Notes: generated by a model not told the origin, from the sequence alone. Positions 18,722-34,166 are shown, counted from the stretch's first letter. The stretch: DNA of 64,000 nt from Pseudomonas resinovorans NBRC 106553 (GCF_000412695.1 NC_021499.1:4774001-4838000); one strand, 5' to 3'. A program made the numbers and translations.

Positions 18722-19099
18722 ATGAGCACACTGCGTTTCACTCCCGAACACGAATGGCTGCGCGTCGAAGCCTCCGGCGAACTGACCGTCGGCATCACCA
18801 GCTTCGCCCAGGAAGCACTGGGCGACGTGGTGTTCGTGCAGCTGCCCGACGCGGGCCGCTACGAGCAAGGCGCCGAAGTGGCCGTGCTGGAGTCGGTGAA
18901 GGCCGCCAGCAACATCGCCATGCCGCTGGACGGCGAAGTGATCGAAGTGAACCAGGCCCTGGCCGACAACCCCGAGCTGGTCAACGAAGCCCCCATGGAC
19001 GGCGGCTGGTTCTTCCGCATCCGCCCGGACAACCCCGAGGCACTCGCCAGCCTGATGGACCAGGCCGGCTACGACGCCTTCCTCGCCGACCACGCCTGA
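18722..19099 (+). CDS. gcvH: Glycine cleavage system H protein
   Basis: A 125-residue carrier protein whose lipoyl arm shuttles the aminomethyl group between the P, T and L proteins. The lipoylation site is Lys60 in LESVKAAS, in the expected hairpin. The length is standard. The start at 18722 follows AGAGGAAG and matches family N-termini (LRFTPEHEWLR). It is the first gene of a six-gene unit (gcvH, gcvP, glyA, sdaA, gcvT, lipA) under a sigma-54 promoter. In Pseudomonas this is the inducible, catabolic copy of the glycine cleavage genes, distinct from a housekeeping set elsewhere. Lipoate needed by Lys60 may be supplied by the lipA copy at the end of the locus. Confidence 0.96.
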   Translation: MSTLRFTPEHEWLRVEASGELTVGITSFAQEALGDVVFVQLPDAGRYEQGAEVAVLESVKAASNIAMPLDGEVIEVNQALADNPELVNEAPMDGGWFFRIRPDNPEALASLMDQAGYDAFLADHA

Positions 19100-19114
19100 G
19101 CCGGAGGAACCGCC

Positions 19115-21979
<2,865 letters not shown>

Positions 21980-22043
21980 GCACCGCTGGAACGACCTCTA
22001 CACGGTAATTGCCGCCCCTTATCGAACAAGAAGGAAACCGACC

Positions 22044-23297
22044 ATGTTCCACAAGAGCCTGACCCTCTCCGATTTCGACCCCGCCCTGGCCGAGGCCATC
22101 CGCCAGGAAACCGCCCGCCAGGAAGACCACATCGAGCTGATCGCCTCGGAGAACTACACCAGCCCGCAGGTGATGGAAGCCCAGGGCTCGGCGCTGACCA
22201 ACAAGTACGCCGAAGGCTACCCGGGCAAGCGCTACTACGGTGGTTGCGAGTTCGTCGACAAGGTCGAGCAGTTGGCCATCGATCGTGCCAAGCAGCTGTT
22301 CGGCGCCGACTACGCCAACGTCCAGCCCCACGCCGGTTCCCAGGCCAACAGCGCCGTCTACCTGGCCCTGCTGTCGGCCGGTGACACCATCCTCGGCATG
22401 AGCCTGGCCCACGGCGGTCACCTGACCCACGGCGCCAGCGTCTCCTCCTCCGGCAAGCTGTACAACGCCGTGCAGTACGGCATCGACGCCAACGGCCTGA
22501 TCGACTACGACGAAGTCGAGCGCCTGGCCGTGGAGCACAAGCCGAAGATGATCGTCGCCGGCTTCTCCGCCTACTCCAAGACCCTCGACTTCCCGCGCTT
22601 CCGCGCCATCGCCGACAAGGTGGGTGCGCTGCTGTTCGTCGACATGGCCCACGTCGCCGGCCTGGTGGCCGCCGGCCTGTACCCGAACCCGCTGCGCTAC
22701 GCCGACGTGGTCACCACCACCACCCACAAGACCCTGCGCGGTCCGCGCGGCGGCCTGATCCTGGCCAAGGCCAACGAAGAGATCGAGAAGAAGCTCAACT
22801 CCGCCGTGTTCCCCGGTGCCCAGGGTGGCCCGCTGATGCACGTGATCGCGGCCAAGGCGGTGTGCTTCAAGGAAGCCCTGGAGCCCGGCTTCAAGGAGTA
22901 CCAGGCCCAGGTCATCAAGAACGCCCAGGCCATGGCCAAGGTGTTCATCGAGCGCGGCTACGACGTGGTCTCCGGCGGCACCGACAACCACCTGTTCCTG
23001 GTCAGCCTGATCAAGCAGGGCAAGACCGGCAAAGAGGCGGACGCCGCCCTCGGCCGCGCCGGCATCACCGTGAACAAGAACGCCGTGCCCAACGACCCGC
23101 AGTCGCCCTTCGTCACCTCCGGCGTGCGCATCGGTACCCCGGCCATCACCAGCCGCGGCTTCAAGGAAGCCCAGAGCCTGGAACTGGCCGGCTGGATCTG
23201 CGACATCCTCGACCACCTCGGCGATGCCGACGTCGAGGCCCAGGTGGCCCGGCAAGTGGCGGCGCTCTGCGCACGCTTCCCGGTGTACCCGGCCTGA
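22044..23297 (+). CDS. glyA: Serine hydroxymethyltransferase
   Basis: A 417-residue pyridoxal-phosphate enzyme that interconverts glycine plus methylene-tetrahydrofolate with serine. The cofactor lysine is Lys229 in [14 protein letters not shown], the same number as in E. coli GlyA. In this operon it uses the methylene-tetrahydrofolate made by GcvTHP to turn a second glycine into serine, which SdaA then deaminates to pyruvate. It lies 64 bases after gcvP and 17 bases before sdaA. This is probably a second glyA beside a housekeeping copy, as in P. aeruginosa glyA2. Confidence 0.97.
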   Translation: MFHKSLTLSDFDPALAEAIRQETARQEDHIELIASENYTSPQVMEAQGSALTNKYAEGYPGKRYYGGCEFVDKVEQLAIDRAKQLFGADYANVQPHAGSQANSAVYLALLSAGDTILGMSLAHGGHLTHGASVSSSGKLYNAVQYGIDANGLIDYDEVERLAVEHKPKMIVAGFSAYSKTLDFPRFRAIADKVGALLFVDMAHVAGLVAAGLYPNPLRYADVVTTTTHKTLRGPRGGLILAKANEEIEKKLNSAVFPGAQGGPLMHVIAAKAVCFKEALEPGFKEYQAQVIKNAQAMAKVFIERGYDVVSGGTDNHLFLVSLIKQGKTGKEADAALGRAGITVNKNAVPNDPQSPFVTSGVRIGTPAITSRGFKEAQSLELAGWICDILDHLGDADVEAQVARQVAALCARFPVYPA

Positions 23298-23314
23298 CCG
23301 AGCGGAGACGGACC

Positions 23315-24691
<1,377 letters not shown>

Positions 24692-24702
24692 TTTTTTTCG
24701 CG

Positions 24703-24735
24703 CCCTCTCCCCTTGGGAGAGGGCTGGGGTGAGGG
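24703..24735. repeat. Hairpin repeat in the sdaA-gcvT gap
   Basis: CCCTCTCCC and GGGAGAGGG flank CTT, followed by CTGGGGTGAGGG. This type of element is widespread in Pseudomonas intergenic regions. Inside an operon it could stabilise the upstream message or reduce readthrough into gcvT and lipA. A partial relative lies near 34274-34292. Confidence 0.7.
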
Positions 24736-24774
24736 AAGTCCCACCCCGCTTGGAATTCAACTTTGGAGCCTTAC

Positions 24775-25893
24775 ATGACTGACCTCGCCAAGACCCCGCT
24801 GCACGCCCTGCACCTCGAACTCGGCGCGCGCATGGTGCCCTTCGCCGGCTACGACATGCCGGTGCAATACCCCCTCGGCGTGCTCAAGGAGCACCTGCAC
24901 ACCCGCGCGCAGGCCGGCCTGTTCGACGTCTCCCACATGGGCCAGATCATCCTCCGTGGCGAGAACGCCGCCCGCGCCCTGGAAAGCCTGGTGCCGGTGG
25001 ACATCCTCGACCTGCCGGCGGGCACCCAGCGCTACGCGATGTTCACCGACGAGCACGGCGGCATCCTCGACGACCTGATGGTGGCCCGCCTCGCGGACGA
25101 CGAACTGTTCCTGGTGGTCAACGCCGCCTGCAAGGACCAGGACCTGGCCCACCTCAAGCAGCAGATCGGCGAGCAATGCGAGATCGAGCCGCTGTTCGAA
25201 TCCCGCGCCCTGCTGGCCCTGCAGGGCCCGGCCGCCGCCGAGGTGCTCGGCCGTCTGGCGCCGGAAGTGCAGAAGATGACCTTCATGCAGTTCGGCAGCG
25301 TGCGCCTGGAAGGCGTGGAGTGCTTCGTCAGCCGCTCCGGCTACACCGGCGAGGACGGCTACGAGATTTCCGTGCCCGTGGCCCAGGCCGAAGCCCTGGC
25401 CCGCACCCTGCTGGCCCAGCCGGAAGTCCAGCCCATCGGCCTCGGCGCCCGCGACTCGCTGCGCCTGGAAGCCGGCCTGTGCCTCTACGGCCACGACATG
25501 AGCCAGGCCACCACCCCCATCGAAGCCGGCCTGGCCTGGGCCATCTCCAAGGCCCGCCGCGCCGACGGCCTGCGCGCCGGCAACTTCCCCGGCGCGGATC
25601 GCATCCTGGCTCACCAGCGCGACGGCGTGGCGGCCAAACGCGTCGGCCTGCTGCCCAGCGGCCGTGCCCCGGTTCGCGAAGGCACCCAGTTGGTCAACGC
25701 CGAGCAGCAGGTCATCGGTGAAGTCACCAGCGGCGGTTTCGGCCCCAGCCTGGGCGGCCCACTGGCCATGGGCTTCATCGACAGCCGCTACGCGACACTG
25801 GACACCGAAGTATTCGCCCTGGTGCGCGGCAAGCCACTGCCCATGCGCGTGGTGCGCACGCCCTTCGTACCCCAGCGCTACTACCGCGGCTGA
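24775..25893 (+). CDS. gcvT: Aminomethyltransferase, glycine cleavage T protein
   Basis: A 372-residue tetrahydrofolate-dependent enzyme that releases ammonia from aminomethyl-GcvH and forms methylene-tetrahydrofolate. It begins with [27 protein letters not shown], the T-protein signature, followed by FDVSHMGQI with the conserved aspartate region. The C-terminal part has the GCV_T barrel motif ending [12 protein letters not shown]. The start at 24775 has GGAG upstream. It follows sdaA after an 83-base gap with a hairpin repeat and precedes lipA by 37 bases. Together with gcvH and gcvP it completes the system apart from the shared L protein (dihydrolipoamide dehydrogenase), which is not in this window. 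Confidence 0.96.
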   Translation: MTDLAKTPLHALHLELGARMVPFAGYDMPVQYPLGVLKEHLHTRAQAGLFDVSHMGQIILRGENAARALESLVPVDILDLPAGTQRYAMFTDEHGGILDDLMVARLADDELFLVVNAACKDQDLAHLKQQIGEQCEIEPLFESRALLALQGPAAAEVLGRLAPEVQKMTFMQFGSVRLEGVECFVSRSGYTGEDGYEISVPVAQAEALARTLLAQPEVQPIGLGARDSLRLEAGLCLYGHDMSQATTPIEAGLAWAISKARRADGLRAGNFPGADRILAHQRDGVAAKRVGLLPSGRAPVREGTQLVNAEQQVIGEVTSGGFGPSLGGPLAMGFIDSRYATLDTEVFALVRGKPLPMRVVRTPFVPQRYYRG

Positions 25894-25930
25894 TGGCGCG
25901 CGGCTTCCTCGAACGGACAGGAGCAAGTGC

Positions 25931-26923
25931 ATGACTGAAACCCAGATCGCGTCGCGTCCGCAGCCCGTAGAGGCCGGCGTGAAACTGCGCGGCGCCGAAA
26001 AGGTGGCGCGCATTCCGGTGAAGATCATTCCAACCGAGGAGGTACCGCGCAAACCGGAGTGGATTCGCGTACCCATCGCTTCCTCGCCGGAGGTCGCACG
26101 GATCAAGCAACTGCTGCGCAAGCACAAGCTGCACAGCGTCTGCGAGGAAGCCTCCTGCCCGAACCTGGGCGAATGCTTCGCCGGCGGCACCGCCACCTTC
26201 ATGATCATGGGCGACATCTGCACCCGCCGCTGCCCGTTCTGCGACGTCGGCCACGGCCGGCCGAAGCCGCTGGATGCGGACGAGCCGAAGAACCTGGCCA
26301 TCGCCATCGCCGACCTGCGCCTGAAGTACGTGGTGATCACCTCGGTGGACCGCGACGACCTGCGCGACGGCGGTGCCCGGCATTTCGCCGACTGCCTGCG
26401 GGAAATCCGCTCCCTGTGCCCCGGCATCCAGCTGGAAACCCTGGTGCCGGACTACCGCGGGCGCATGGACGTGGCCCTGGACATTACCGAGCGGGAGCCA
26501 CCGGATGTGTTCAACCACAACCTGGAAACCGTGCCGCGCCTGTACAAGGCCGCACGCCCGGGCTCGGACTTCGAGTGGTCACTGGACCTGCTGGAGAACT
26601 TCAAACGGCGCGTGCCCCAGGTGCCGACCAAGTCCGGCCTGATGCTGGGCCTGGGCGAGACCGATGACGAAGTGATCGAAACGATGCAGCGCATGCGCGA
26701 GCACGGTATCGACATGCTCACCCTCGGCCAGTACCTGCAACCCTCGCGCAGCCACCTGCCGGTACAGCGTTTCGTCCACCCCGACACTTTCGCCTGGTTT
26801 GCCGAAAAAGGTGCCGGGATGGGCTTTTCGAATGTCGCCTCGGGCCCGCTGGTGCGTTCTTCCTACCACGCCGACCAGCAGGCCCACGGCCTAGGGGAGC
26901 AACTCCCGCCGATCAGGCAATGA
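25931..26923 (+). CDS. lipA: Lipoyl synthase
   Basis: A 330-residue radical SAM enzyme that inserts two sulfurs into octanoyl-lysine to make lipoyl groups. The auxiliary cluster ligands are Cys71, Cys76 and Cys82 ([12 protein letters not shown]), and the radical SAM cluster ligands are Cys97, Cys101 and Cys104 (CTRRCPFC). The C-terminal RSSYHADQQ carries the conserved serine ligand of the auxiliary cluster. It closes the glycine cleavage operon, so this copy may supply lipoate to GcvH during growth on glycine; a housekeeping lipA next to lipB is expected elsewhere. Its last 11 bases overlap the end of the convergent RTX gene. Confidence 0.94.
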   Translation: MTETQIASRPQPVEAGVKLRGAEKVARIPVKIIPTEEVPRKPEWIRVPIASSPEVARIKQLLRKHKLHSVCEEASCPNLGECFAGGTATFMIMGDICTRRCPFCDVGHGRPKPLDADEPKNLAIAIADLRLKYVVITSVDRDDLRDGGARHFADCLREIRSLCPGIQLETLVPDYRGRMDVALDITEREPPDVFNHNLETVPRLYKAARPGSDFEWSLDLLENFKRRVPQVPTKSGLMLGLGETDDEVIETMQRMREHGIDMLTLGQYLQPSRSHLPVQRFVHPDTFAWFAEKGAGMGFSNVASGPLVRSSYHADQQAHGLGEQLPPIRQ

Positions 26924-29900
26924 TGCTTTCGGCCGTCAAGGTCGACACCCCCACTAGGGAAATCTCGAACTCTGCCGCGGCGTCCGCATCGGTACTGCCC
27001 GAGAGGATGCCGTTGGCAAAGCGAAGCTGTCCCGTGGCGTCGGTGGCACTGAACGCCGCCGAACCAATGAAGCTGAACGCGTCATTGGCCACTGTACCGG
27101 GCCGCGCATCGATGGCGGACAGGACGATCCTGTCGCCGTCGCTGCTGCGGAAATCAGTGATCACGTCACGCAGCGCACCAATCCCCATGTCGCTCAGGGC
27201 AGCAAAGGCGAACAGGTCGGCCCCCGCCCCACCGGTCAACTGGTCCGTGCCGCCACCGCCGACCAGCACGTTCGCGGCGGCGTTGCCGGTCAGCCGGTCG
27301 TTGAAGGCGCTGCCAGTCAGGTTCTCGAATGCCAGCAGGGTGTCGGTGCCAGAACCACCGGTGGCCTGGGCGGTAGTCACAGCCAGGCTGGCCGTCACGC
27401 CCGCAGTGGCAAAGGCATAGGACGCGGTGTCCACGCCCGCGCCGCCATTCAGCACGTTGTTGCCGGCGCCCGCGTAGATCACGTTGTTCAGAGCATTGCC
27501 GGTGCCATTGGCCACACCGGCGGCCATCAGGCGCAGATGCTCGACATTGGCGCCCAGGGTATAGGCCGACAGGTAGCTGTAGACCGTATCGGAGCCACCG
27601 GTAGCCAACACCGCGTTGGTCTCCTGGACCACGTCGCCGACACTATCCACGTAGTAAGTATCGGAACCGTCGCCACCGATCATGATGTCGTTGCCGGCAC
27701 CACCGTTGAGGATATCGTTGCCCGCCTGGCCATTCAGGACGTTGGCGGCCGCGTTACCGGTCAACCGGTCGTTGAAGGCGCTGCCGGTCAGGTTCTCGAA
27801 TGCCAGCAGGGTGTCGGAGCCCGAACCGCCCGTGGCCTGGGCGGTAGTCACCGCCAGGTTGGCCGTCACGCCAGCGGTGGCAAAGGCATAGAACGCGGTG
27901 TCCACGCCCGCGCCGCCATTGAGCACGTTGTTGCCGGCGCCCGCGTAGATCACGTTGTTCAGAGCGTTGCCGGTGCCATTGGCCACGCCGGCGGCCATCA
28001 GGCGCAGGTGCTCGACATTGGCGCCCAGGGTATAGGACGACAGGTAACTGTAGACCGTATCGGAGCCACCGGTGGCCAGCACCGCATTGGTCTCCTGGAC
28101 CACGTCGCCGACGCTATCCACGTAGTAGGCATCGGAACCGTCCCCTCCGATCATGGTGTCGTTGCCGGCACCACCATTGAGGATATCGTTGCCCGCCAGG
28201 CCGCTCAGGACGTTGGCGGCCGCGTTGCCAGTCAGCCGATCGTTGAAGGCGCTGCCAGTCAGGTTCTCGAATGCCAGCAGGGTGTCGGAGCCCGAACCGC
28301 CCGTGGCCTGGGCGGTGGTCACCGCCAGGTTGGCCGTCACGCCAGCGGTGGCAAAGGCATAGGACGCGGTGTCCACGCCCGCGCCGCCATTCAGCACGTT
28401 GTTGCCGGCGCCCGCGTAGATCACGTTGTTCAGAGCATTGCCGGTGCCATTGGCCACGCCGGCGGACATCAGGCGCAGGTGCTCGACATTGGCGCCCAGG
28501 GTATAGGACGACAGGTAGCTGTAGACCGTATCGGAGCCACCGGTAGCCAACACCGCATTGGTCTCCTGGACCACGTCGCCGACGCTATCCACGTAGTAGG
28601 CATCGGAACCGTCCCCTCCGATCATGGTGTCGTTGCCGGCACCACCATTGAGGATATCGTTGCCCGCCAGGCCACTCAGGACGTTGGCGGCCGCGTTGCC
28701 GGTCAACTGGTCGTTGAAGGCACTGCCGGTCAGGTTCTCGAATGCCACCAGGGTGTCGGAGCCCGAACCACCAGTGGCCTGGGCGGTGGTCACCGCCAGG
28801 CTGGCCGTTACGCCCGCAGTGGCAAAGGCATAGGACGCGGTGTCCACGCCCGCGCCGCCATTGAGCACGTTATTGCCGGCACCCGCATAGATCACGTTGT
28901 TCAGAGCGTTGCCGATACCGTTGGCCGCGCCACTGGAGAGCAGGCGCAGGTTCTCGAGATTGGTGCCCAGGGTATAGGACGCCAGGTAGCTGTAGACGGT
29001 ATCGGAACCACCACTGGCCAGTACGGCGTTGGTTTCCGAAACCACGTCGTCGACGCTGTCCACGTAGTAGGTGTCGGAACCATCCCCACCAATCATGGTG
29101 TCGTTACCGCCGCCGCCATTGAGTACATCGTTGCCAGCCCCGCCATTCAACTGGTCAAGGCCCTCCCCCCCGATCAGCGTGTTGGCCAGGGCGTTACCAG
29201 TGAGCGTGTCGCCCCGGTCCGTCCCGATGACGCCTTCGATCGAGATGAAGGTATCGCTACCGTGACTGGTGAACTGGGACGCTGTCTGGGACAAGTCGAC
29301 GGTGACGCTGCTGGTGGAGAATTCGTAGGAGACGTAATCGAATCCGCCAGCGCCATTGAAGACGTTGTTGCCGAGGTTGCTGAACAAGGTGTTGTTGCCA
29401 GCGTTACCGGTTCCATTGATGTTGCCGGTGCCCGCCAACACCAGGTTCTCGAAGTTGTTCAGCAGTGTGTAGTCGAAGCCTGCCTGGACGGTGTCGACCC
29501 CTTCGTTCGCCAGTTCGTACAGGGCGTCCTGGGCGTCGATGACGTAGGTATCGTCACCCGTACCACCGTAGAGGCTATCGGTTCCGCCACTGCCATAGAG
29601 GAGATCGTTGCCCGCCAGGCCGCGGATGATGTCGTTGCCGGTGGAGCCGTAGAGGGAGTCGTTGCCCGCCGTGCCGACCATGTTGTCGTTGCCGGCGGTA
29701 CCGCTGACCACGCTGAAACGATAATAGCCCGCGACCCCCGTGTTCCCCGGAGTGGTTTCCAGGTCGAGAATCGCTGACTGGTTGCCGGACTGAGACAACT
29801 CGTACCAGGACGTACCGTCCCCGGTGGAGTAGCCGGCACGCGCCACGGTCCCACCCAAGCCATTGGTGCCGCCACTGGCGCTACCGGTGGTCCAGTTGAT

Positions 29901-30383
29901 GTTCTCGTAGCGGAAAATCACATCGAAGTTGCCGTTGCCGGTGCCGACCAACTGGAGCTGGAAGGCATTGAGCTTGTCGATTTTCGAGTTGTAGTAACCC
30001 ACATCGTCCCAGGTGACGGTCAGCACGCCGTTGCCGGTCGAATCCAGGTCGTAGTGGACCAGGTTGGTACCCTTGGAAGTGCCGCCCGGCGTGGCTGTGG
30101 TCGTGCCACCACGGGTATCCACGTCCGCGAAGAAGGGCGCGATCATGGCTCGCGAGGAGTTCTGCATGCCGTAAGGCGTGTAGGTGGATTCGCCAGAGCC
30201 GAAGGTGATGCTGCCGTTGGTGTTTACAAAGAGACTGGTGTAGTTCGTACCGAAGAAGTTGATCCCGGCGGCACCGAAGATCGAACTGACATCGATGCTC
30301 GACGAATAGCCATCGTCATTTCGCGTCACCTGGTTCTCGCCGAAACCCGAAGCTCCGCCCAATCCACCGACCAAATTTGCCAT
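26913..30383 (-). CDS. Large secreted NIDO-RTX calcium-binding repeat protein
   Basis: A 1156-residue protein without a classical signal peptide. Residues about 40-225 resemble a NIDO (nidogen-like) domain, with [11 protein letters not shown] and [14 protein letters not shown] nonapeptides of the type GNDxLYGxxG follow (about 227-282). Four tandem 157-residue units occupy about 415-1040, each pairing [19 protein letters not shown] RTX turns with a [11 protein letters not shown] segment and a conserved [10 protein letters not shown] motif. The last 95 residues ([15 protein letters not shown], then a serralysin-like tail) are typical of uncleaved C-terminal type I secretion signals. AAGGAG precedes the ATG. 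A complete type I exporter lies 4.4 kb upstream on the same strand. An extracellular structural or adhesive role is likely; no protease motif was seen. Confidence 0.88.
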   Translation of the reverse strand: MANLVGGLGGASGFGENQVTRNDDGYSSSIDVSSIFGAAGINFFGTNYTSLFVNTNGSITFGSGESTYTPYGMQNSSRAMIAPFFADVDTRGGTTTATPGGTSKGTNLVHYDLDSTGNGVLTVTWDDVGYYNSKIDKLNAFQLQLVGTGNGNFDVIFRYENINWTTGSASGGTNGLGGTVARAGYSTGDGTSWYELSQSGNQSAILDLETTPGNTGVAGYYRFSVVSGTAGNDNMVGTAGNDSLYGSTGNDIIRGLAGNDLLYGSGGTDSLYGGTGDDTYVIDAQDALYELANEGVDTVQAGFDYTLLNNFENLVLAGTGNINGTGNAGNNTLFSNLGNNVFNGAGGFDYVSYEFSTSSVTVDLSQTASQFTSHGSDTFISIEGVIGTDRGDTLTGNALANTLIGGEGLDQLNGGAGNDVLNGGGGNDTMIGGDGSDTYYVDSVDDVVSETNAVLASGGSDTVYSYLASYTLGTNLENLRLLSSGAANGIGNALNNVIYAGAGNNVLNGGAGVDTASYAFATAGVTASLAVTTAQATGGSGSDTLVAFENLTGSAFNDQLTGNAAANVLSGLAGNDILNGGAGNDTMIGGDGSDAYYVDSVGDVVQETNAVLATGGSDTVYSYLSSYTLGANVEHLRLMSAGVANGTGNALNNVIYAGAGNNVLNGGAGVDTASYAFATAGVTANLAVTTAQATGGSGSDTLLAFENLTGSAFNDRLTGNAAANVLSGLAGNDILNGGAGNDTMIGGDGSDAYYVDSVGDVVQETNAVLATGGSDTVYSYLSSYTLGANVEHLRLMAAGVANGTGNALNNVIYAGAGNNVLNGGAGVDTAFYAFATAGVTANLAVTTAQATGGSGSDTLLAFENLTGSAFNDRLTGNAAANVLNGQAGNDILNGGAGNDIMIGGDGSDTYYVDSVGDVVQETNAVLATGGSDTVYSYLSAYTLGANVEHLRLMAAGVANGTGNALNNVIYAGAGNNVLNGGAGVDTASYAFATAGVTASLAVTTAQATGGSGTDTLLAFENLTGSAFNDRLTGNAAANVLVGGGGTDQLTGGAGADLFAFAALSDMGIGALRDVITDFRSSDGDRIVLSAIDARPGTVANDAFSFIGSAAFSATDATGQLRFANGILSGSTDADAAAEFEISLVGVSTLTAESIIA
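27262..29140. repeat. Four tandem 471-bp repeats inside the RTX gene
   Basis: The same landmark bases recur at 27682, 28153, 28624 and about 29095, a strict 471-base period (157 codons). The two middle copies are nearly identical; the outermost copies have diverged more, especially the one nearest the N-terminus (29.0 kb side). This points to recent expansion by unequal recombination, and copy number may vary between strains or be misassembled in short-read data. Confidence 0.93.
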
Positions 30384-30839
30384 TTTTCAGAATCTCCTTT
30401 TCGTTACGTGCTGTCCGCCGAAACGCTCAACGGATGTCGAACCGAATTCCGGTGCGGGCAAATCGACGATGGCCCACGAGGAATGACCGGTAATGTAGCC
30501 ACTGGCCATCAATCAGGCATCATTCATCTGAATGAGCTGACCGAGGCGGCCACGCAGCGTTCGAGTCCGGGAAAATGGCTGCCAGTCCCGGAACTGGTGG
30601 CCGAGGACTGGAGATTGCGCGAGGGGGGGAACCTGCATCGGGAGACGGGCCAGGGCCCTGGGGGGAAATCGCCCAATCCTGCAAGACTGGGCGATACGAA
30701 AAATCCCGACAGCTCCGCGTTCCTTTGCCTGGCAAGTCTTCATCCGTGAGACCAGGCTCGGATCCTAGCTCAGGTTCCATATCGGGTAAAAGACAGTTAC
30801 GCGTTCAAACCGACCTTGTGTCGTGCAGACGGGTGCAAC
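30384..30839. other. Intergenic stretch upstream of the RTX gene
   Basis: These 456 bases contain no convincing gene. The RTX ribosome binding site is at the left edge. The only clear structure is an inverted repeat, ATCGCCCA (30668-30675) and TGGGCGAT (30688-30695), with a 12-base spacer and no T-tract, which could be an operator or a hairpin. Promoters for the RTX gene must lie here, but none is obvious by eye. Confidence 0.5.
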
Positions 30840-33140
30840 TCAACGGCAGTTGAACTCCGCCCGCAACTGCCGCGCCGCCGCCACCATGTTCACCAGCGCC
30901 GCCTCGGTTTCCGGCCAGGCACGGGTCTTCAGGCCGCAGTCCGGGTTGACCCAGAGCCGCTCGGCGGGGATGCGTTCGGCGGCCTTGCGCAGCAGCTTGG
31001 CCATCTCGGCGCTGTCCGGGACCCGTGGCGAGTGGATGTCGTAGACCCCCGGGCCGATCTCGTTCGGGTAGGCGAAGGCCTCGAAGGCGTCCAGCAGTTC
31101 CATGTCCGAGCGCGAGGTCTCGATGGTGATGACGTCGGCGTCCATGGCGGCGATGGACTCGATCACGTCGTTGAACTCGCTGTAGCACATGTGGGTGTGG
31201 ATCTGGGTTTCGTCCCGCACACCGCTGGCGGTGAGGCGGAAGGCCTCGGTGGCCCAGCCCAGGTAGGACTGCCACTCGGCCTTGCGCAGCGGCAGGCCTT
31301 CGCGGAAGGCCGCCTCGTCGATCTGCACGATACGGATACCGGCCGCTTCCAGGTCCAGCACTTCATCACGGATGGCCAGTGCCAGCTGCCTGGCCTGCAC
31401 CTCGCGGGATACGTCCTCGCGGGGGAAGGACCACATCAGCATGGTCACCGGGCCGGTCAGCATGCCCTTCATCCACTTGGCGGTCAGGCCCTGGGCGTAC
31501 TTGATCCATTCCACGGTCATGGCCTGCGGACGGCTCAGGTCGCCGACGATCACCGCCGGTTTCACGCAGCGCGAACCGTAGCTCTGTACCCAGCCGAAGC
31601 GGGTGAAGGCGTAGCCGTCCAGTTGTTCGGCGAAGTACTCCACCATGTCGTTGCGCTCGGCCTCGCCATGCACCAGCACGTCCAGGTCCAGGCGCTCCTG
31701 CACCTGCACCGCGTGGCGGATTTCGCTGTGCATGGCCTCGGTGTATTCGGCCTCCGACAGCTTGCCCTGCTTGAAGGCCTGGCGCGCCAGGCGGATGGCC
31801 GCGGTCTGCGGGAAGGATCCGATAGTGGTGGTGGGGAACGCCGGCAGGCAAAGGCCTTCACGCTGCTTGGCGATGCGTTCGGCGAAGGGCGACGGACGCT
31901 GGCTGTCCTCGGGACGCAACGCCGCCAGGCGAGCCTGCACCTGCGGTTTGTGAATGCGCGGCGAGGCGGCGCGGCTGGCCTGCACGGCACGGCTGGCGGC
32001 CAGGGCCGCGAGCACTTCCGGCGCTTCCGGCTCGGTCAGGGCATGGGACAACAGGGCAACCTCTTCGCACTTCTGCACCGCGAAGGCCAGCCAGCCCTTC
32101 AGCTCGGCATCCAGCTTGTCTTCTCGTCCTAGGTCCACCGGGCTGTGCAGAAGGGAGCAGGACGGCGCGACCCACAGACGATCCCCCAGGCGCTCATGGG
32201 CATGGCGCAGCACGTCCAGCGCCTTGTCCAGGTCGCAGCGCCAGACGTTGCGGCCGTTGACCAGGCCCAGGGACAGCACCTTGTACGCCGGCAGACGGTC
32301 GAGGATGGTCGGGTACTGCTCGGGGGCCCGCACCAGGTCGATGTGCAGGCCATCCAGGGGCAGGCTGGCGGCCAGGCCGAGGTTGTCCTCCAGGCCGCCG
32401 AAATAGGTGGCGATCAGCTTCTTCAGCGGCTCGCGCTGGATCAGGTTGTAGGCGCGCTCGAAGGCGTTCTTCCAGTCCTGGGGCAGGTCCAGGGCCAGGA
32501 TCGGCTCGTCGATCTGCACCCACTCCACGCCCTGGTCGGCCAGGCGCTGGAGGATCTCGCCATAGACCGGCAGCAGGCGGTCGAGCAGTTCGAGCTTGTC
32601 GAAGCCTTCGGTTTCGCCCTTGACCTTGCCCAGCCAGAGGTAGGTCAGCGGGCCGATGATCACGGGCTTCACGGTGTGCCCCAGGGCCCGGGCTTCGTCC
32701 ACTTCCTCGAACAGCTGCTCCCAGCTCAGGGCGAACTGCTGGTCAGCGGTGAATTCGGGGACGAGATAGTGATAGTTGGTGTCGAACCATTTGGTCATCT
32801 CCTGGGCGTGGGCGCCGCCGCAGCAGCCCTTGCCGACGCCGCGCGCCATGGCGAACAGCGTCGAAAGATCCGGCGTGCCGGAGTGGGGACGGAAACGCTC
32901 GGGAACGACACCGAAGGTCAGGGAATGGGTGAGCACCTGGTCGTACCAGGCAAAGTCGCCCACCGGCAGCAGCTCGATGCCGGCATCCTTCTGCAACTGC
33001 CAGTGCTCGGCGCGCAACTGGCGGCCAACGGCGCGCAGGCCGGCTTCGTCCAGCTCGCCCTTCCAGAAGGCCTCCTGTGCCTTCTTCAGTTCACGGTCGC
33101 GACCGATGCGCGGGAAGCCGAGGGAATGGGAAAGGGCCAT
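30840..33140 (-). CDS. metE: Cobalamin-independent methionine synthase
   Basis: A 766-residue zinc enzyme that transfers a methyl group from methyltetrahydropteroyl-glutamate to homocysteine. Zinc ligands are His650 and Cys652 in HTHMCYSEF and Cys735 in NPDCGLKTR, each nine residues beyond the E. coli numbering. The N-terminus [18 protein letters not shown] is diagnostic. I start at 33140; an ATG five codons earlier lacks family support. The gene is divergent from metR, whose product activates metE with homocysteine in E. coli, and a MetR-type palindrome lies between them. It sits between the RTX gene and its likely exporter, with no functional link visible. Confidence 0.97.
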   Translation of the reverse strand: MALSHSLGFPRIGRDRELKKAQEAFWKGELDEAGLRAVGRQLRAEHWQLQKDAGIELLPVGDFAWYDQVLTHSLTFGVVPERFRPHSGTPDLSTLFAMARGVGKGCCGGAHAQEMTKWFDTNYHYLVPEFTADQQFALSWEQLFEEVDEARALGHTVKPVIIGPLTYLWLGKVKGETEGFDKLELLDRLLPVYGEILQRLADQGVEWVQIDEPILALDLPQDWKNAFERAYNLIQREPLKKLIATYFGGLEDNLGLAASLPLDGLHIDLVRAPEQYPTILDRLPAYKVLSLGLVNGRNVWRCDLDKALDVLRHAHERLGDRLWVAPSCSLLHSPVDLGREDKLDAELKGWLAFAVQKCEEVALLSHALTEPEAPEVLAALAASRAVQASRAASPRIHKPQVQARLAALRPEDSQRPSPFAERIAKQREGLCLPAFPTTTIGSFPQTAAIRLARQAFKQGKLSEAEYTEAMHSEIRHAVQVQERLDLDVLVHGEAERNDMVEYFAEQLDGYAFTRFGWVQSYGSRCVKPAVIVGDLSRPQAMTVEWIKYAQGLTAKWMKGMLTGPVTMLMWSFPREDVSREVQARQLALAIRDEVLDLEAAGIRIVQIDEAAFREGLPLRKAEWQSYLGWATEAFRLTASGVRDETQIHTHMCYSEFNDVIESIAAMDADVITIETSRSDMELLDAFEAFAYPNEIGPGVYDIHSPRVPDSAEMAKLLRKAAERIPAERLWVNPDCGLKTRAWPETEAALVNMVAAARQLRAEFNCR

Positions 33141-33192
33141 GTGTCGAATCTCCATCTAAGTAATGGAGCGAATTGTCGACAGTCGTGGCTAC

Positions 33193-33227
33193 TTGAGACA
33201 AACTCAATAAATTCGTGTTTGTCTCAA
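33193..33227. promoter_or_regulatory. MetR-type operator region between metE and metR
   Basis: TTGAGACAAAC (33193-33203) and GTTTGTCTCAA (33217-33227) form a perfect 11-base inverted repeat with a 13-base spacer. The left arm also contains TGAGACAAACTCA (33194-33206), which fits the E. coli MetR pattern TGAA-N5-TTCA except at two bases. The position in the 108-base divergent gap supports joint control of both genes. Confidence 0.65.
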
Positions 33228-33248
33228 ATTTCATTCATGGAGCCACCC

Positions 33249-34166
33249 ATGCTTGAGCTGCGCCATCTCAAGACCCTGCAAGCCCTGCGCGAAGCCGACA
33301 GCCTGGTGGAAGCCGCCGAACGCCTGCACCTGACCCAGTCCGCCCTCTCCCACCAGTTCAAGGAACTGGAAGAGCGCGTCGGGCTGCCATTGTTCGTGCG
33401 CAAGACCAAGCCCGTCCGCTTCACCAGCGCCGGCCTGCGCCTGCTGCAACTGGCCGACAGCGTGCTGCCGCAACTGCGCAGCGCCGAACGCGACCTGGCG
33501 CGCCTGGCCGGCGGCACCGCGGGCCGGCTGCACATGGCCATCGAGTGCCACAGCTGCTTCCAGTGGCTGATGCCCACCATCGACCAGTTCCGCGACGCCT
33601 GGCCGGAGGTGGAACTGGACCTGGCCTCGGGCTTCTCCTTCGCCCCCTTGCCCGCTCTCGCCCGTGGCGACCTGGACCTGGTGGTGACGTCGGACCCGGT
33701 GGAGCTGGCCGGCATCACCTATGTGCCCCTGTTCACCTACGAAGCGCTGCTGGCGGTGGACAACCAGCACGCCCTGGCGGGCAAGCCCTTCATCGTCCCC
33801 GAAGACCTGGCCAGCCTGACCCTGATCACCTACCCCGTGGAACGGGATCGGCTGGATATCTTCACCCGTTTCCTCGAGCCGGCCGACATCGAACCGGCGC
33901 AGGTGCGCACCTCGGAACTCACGGTGATGATGATGCAGCTGGTGGCCAGCGGCCGTGGCGTCTGCTGCCTGCCGAACTGGGCGCTGCACGAATACAGTTC
34001 GCGGGGCTATGTGACCGCCAAGCGACTTGGCGAGAAGGGCCTGCTCTGCACCCTCTATGCGGCTATCCGCGCCGACATGCTCGACGCGCCCTTCATGCGC
34101 GACTTCCTGCTGACCGCCAAGGACACGTCCTTCGCCACCCTGGAAGGGGTGAGTGCGGCGCGGTGA
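33249..34166 (+). CDS. metR: LysR-family regulator MetR
   Basis: A 305-residue LysR-type activator of methionine synthesis genes. The N-terminus LELRHLKTLQALREADSL and the recognition part LHLTQSALSHQFKELEERVGLPLFVRK match E. coli MetR closely. The effector domain would bind homocysteine. I use the ATG at 33249, which aligns with family starts and has GGAG nine bases upstream; an in-frame ATG four codons earlier is possible. The gene is divergent from metE across a perfect inverted repeat, the same arrangement as in enterics. Confidence 0.93.
   Translation: MLELRHLKTLQALREADSLVEAAERLHLTQSALSHQFKELEERVGLPLFVRKTKPVRFTSAGLRLLQLADSVLPQLRSAERDLARLAGGTAGRLHMAIECHSCFQWLMPTIDQFRDAWPEVELDLASGFSFAPLPALARGDLDLVVTSDPVELAGITYVPLFTYEALLAVDNQHALAGKPFIVPEDLASLTLITYPVERDRLDIFTRFLEPADIEPAQVRTSELTVMMMQLVASGRGVCCLPNWALHEYSSRGYVTAKRLGEKGLLCTLYAAIRADMLDAPFMRDFLLTAKDTSFATLEGVSAAR

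Noticed and set aside
27262..29140. Tandem repeats as a CRISPR array
   Set aside because: Period of 471 bases with coding repeats and no spacers; it is an in-frame protein repeat.
27537..29777. A 746-codon plus-strand repetitive frame opposite the RTX repeats
   Set aside because: Its repeats simply mirror the 471-bp DNA repeats; the minus-strand reading gives correct RTX nonapeptides and a secretion tail.
26913..30383. RTX protein as the LapA-type substrate of LapG
   Set aside because: No N-terminal retention module or TAAG-type cleavage site is visible, the protein is short for LapA, and the exporter ATPase lacks the C39-like domain of LapB.
30054..30749. A plus-strand frame across the RTX upstream region
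   Set aside because: Starts inside the RTX gene on the opposite strand and shows no domain or start signal; the region is treated as intergenic.
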